The position numbers were made by a program, and so were the translations under genes. From an uncultured Oscillospiraceae bacterium (GTDB lineage: Bacteria > Bacillota > Clostridia > UBA1381): a stretch of DNA of 7,094 bases. Shown here in pieces: positions 6,366 to 7,094 of this stretch. Each line of letters starts with the position of its first letter. Position 1 is the stretch's first letter. The notes under the pieces are model-generated. The model saw only the letters and a list, made by a program, of their open reading frames with translations. It was not told the origin of the DNA and searched no databases. Where the stretch lies: positions 1-7,094 of the forward strand of contig CAMCPC010000063.1 of NCBI GenBank assembly GCA_945876665.1, given 5' to 3'.

Positions 6366-6377
6366 TGTCATTCCTCC
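6363..6377 (-). promoter_or_regulatory. ribosome-binding site that decides the hutP-like start
   Basis: GGAGG (6377-6373) lies inside the last codons of the upstream oxidoreductase gene. It is 1 base from the ATG at 6371 and 7 bases from the ATG at 6365. Normal spacing favours the second ATG, giving a protein two residues shorter. Confidence 0.65.
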
Positions 6378-7094
6378 GTAACCGACGCATTTTCTCCTGC
6401 CAAATAGCCTGTTGAAAATGCCGCCTGTAAATTATATCCGCCTGTGTAGCCGTCCACGTCTATGACCTCACCTGCAAAGTATAGTCCCTTTACAAGCTTC
6501 GATTCCATTGTGGACGGATTTATCTCGCTTACCTTTACACCTCCTGAGGTGACAATAGCCTCCTCAACCGGTCTTACACCTACCGCCGTAAGCGGAAAAT
6601 GCTTTAACAGTCTTACTAATTCGCTTCTTTCTTCCCTTGTTATCTCATTTACCGCCTTATGCGCGTCTATCCCTGACAGCGATACTAAAACAGGTATCAG
6701 CGCCTTGGGAAGTAAATCGTCAAGGCTGTTTATAAGGTGCTTTTTATTATATTTCTCAAAATCACGCATTACCCTTGCCGTAAGCTGTTCCTCCGTAAGC
6801 GCGCTTTTAAGGTCAATTTCAATTCTGTATTTTTCAGCGCCGATATTCTTGAGATATGCCGACATGGAAAGCACCACAGGTCCGGAAATCCCGAAATGTG
6901 TGAACAGCATTTCTCCGAAATCTGAAAATACCTTTTTGTTCTTTACGTTATACGCCGTAATCTTAATATTTCTTAGTGACAGTCCCATTATGTCACGTAC
7001 CCATTTTTCTTCCGTAACCACAGGTATGAGCGACGCTTTGGGGGCTATAACCGTATGTCCTGCCTGAGAGGCAAACTTATAGCCGTCACCTGTT
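6368..7094 (-). CDS. HI0933/YhiN-type FAD-dependent oxidoreductase, N-terminus outside window
   Basis: These are the last 241 residues of an NAD(P)/FAD-dependent oxidoreductase of the HI0933/YhiN (BaiN-like) family; full proteins are about 400-420 residues. The fragment enters the window in the middle of TGDGYKFASQAGHTV, a conserved stretch after the N-terminal FAD-binding part. It continues through SLIPVVTEE, FGEMLFTHFGISGP, and the C-terminal SGGVKVSEINPSTMESKL and FAGEVIDVDGYTGGYNLQ, which closes the FAD site in this family. The reading frame is open to the right edge, so the GTG at 7021 is an internal Val and not the start. The dinucleotide-binding GxGxxG motif would lie outside the window. 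The biological substrate of most members is unknown. The gene often sits just ahead of cmk in Clostridia; here hutP-like and aroH lie between. Its TGA overlaps the first possible hutP-like ATG. Confidence 0.93.
   Translation of the reverse strand, partial: TGDGYKFASQAGHTVIAPKASLIPVVTEEKWVRDIMGLSLRNIKITAYNVKNKKVFSDFGEMLFTHFGISGPVVLSMSAYLKNIGAEKYRIEIDLKSALTEEQLTARVMRDFEKYNKKHLINSLDDLLPKALIPVLVSLSGIDAHKAVNEITREERSELVRLLKHFPLTAVGVRPVEEAIVTSGGVKVSEINPSTMESKLVKGLYFAGEVIDVDGYTGGYNLQAAFSTGYLAGENASVTEE

Noticed and set aside
7019..7021. GTG as the start of a short 217-residue oxidoreductase
   Set aside because: The frame stays open to the window edge and the 24 residues before it match the family, so the gene is cut by the window and not short.
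6462..7067. A 201-codon plus-strand open frame
   Set aside because: It is antisense to the HI0933-type oxidoreductase and has no family-like motif.

Overview
The window is a dense, co-directional block of housekeeping genes. All of them lie on the minus strand, so the window reads right to left in transcription order. The organism is most likely a member of the Clostridia (Bacillota). The evidence is an IspH (LytB) enzyme fused in frame to a four-domain ribosomal protein S1, a clostridial-type HutP-family protein, an AroH-class chorismate mutase, strong GGAGG-type ribosome-binding sites, and frequent ATA, AGA and AAA codons in the ordinary genes. No RNA genes, mobile elements, CRISPR arrays or signs of recent transfer were seen.

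In transcription order the first unit holds: the C-terminal part of a HI0933/YhiN-type FAD-dependent oxidoreductase (cut by the right edge), a HutP-family protein, an AroH-type chorismate mutase, (d)CMP kinase (cmk), a PlsC-type 1-acyl-glycerol-3-phosphate acyltransferase, and the IspH-S1 fusion. These genes overlap or are separated by 3 to 23 bases, as expected of one operon. The unit ends in an intrinsic terminator at about 2211-2245, followed by a second small hairpin with a UACG loop. The only real intergenic gap in the window (98 bases, 2152-2249) is there. Beyond it lies a second pair, murD (peptidoglycan precursor synthesis) and an M42-family metallo-aminopeptidase (cut by the left edge). 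Its start codon lies one base after the murD stop. No stretch of 300 bases lacks a gene.

The genes feed central growth functions: nucleotide supply (cmk), phospholipid synthesis (plsC), isoprenoid precursors (ispH), translation (S1), aromatic amino acids (aroH) and cell wall (murD). No previously undescribed system is evident. The two most interesting points lie inside familiar genes. First, the chorismate mutase has Ala where the B. subtilis enzyme has catalytic Glu78, and Asp where it has Cys75, so the active-site carboxylate appears to have moved. Second, the ispH-S1 gene carries a full AGGAGGT site and an ATG exactly at the domain junction, and its codon use shifts to a high-expression pattern in the S1 half. 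This suggests that S1 may also be made as a separate protein.
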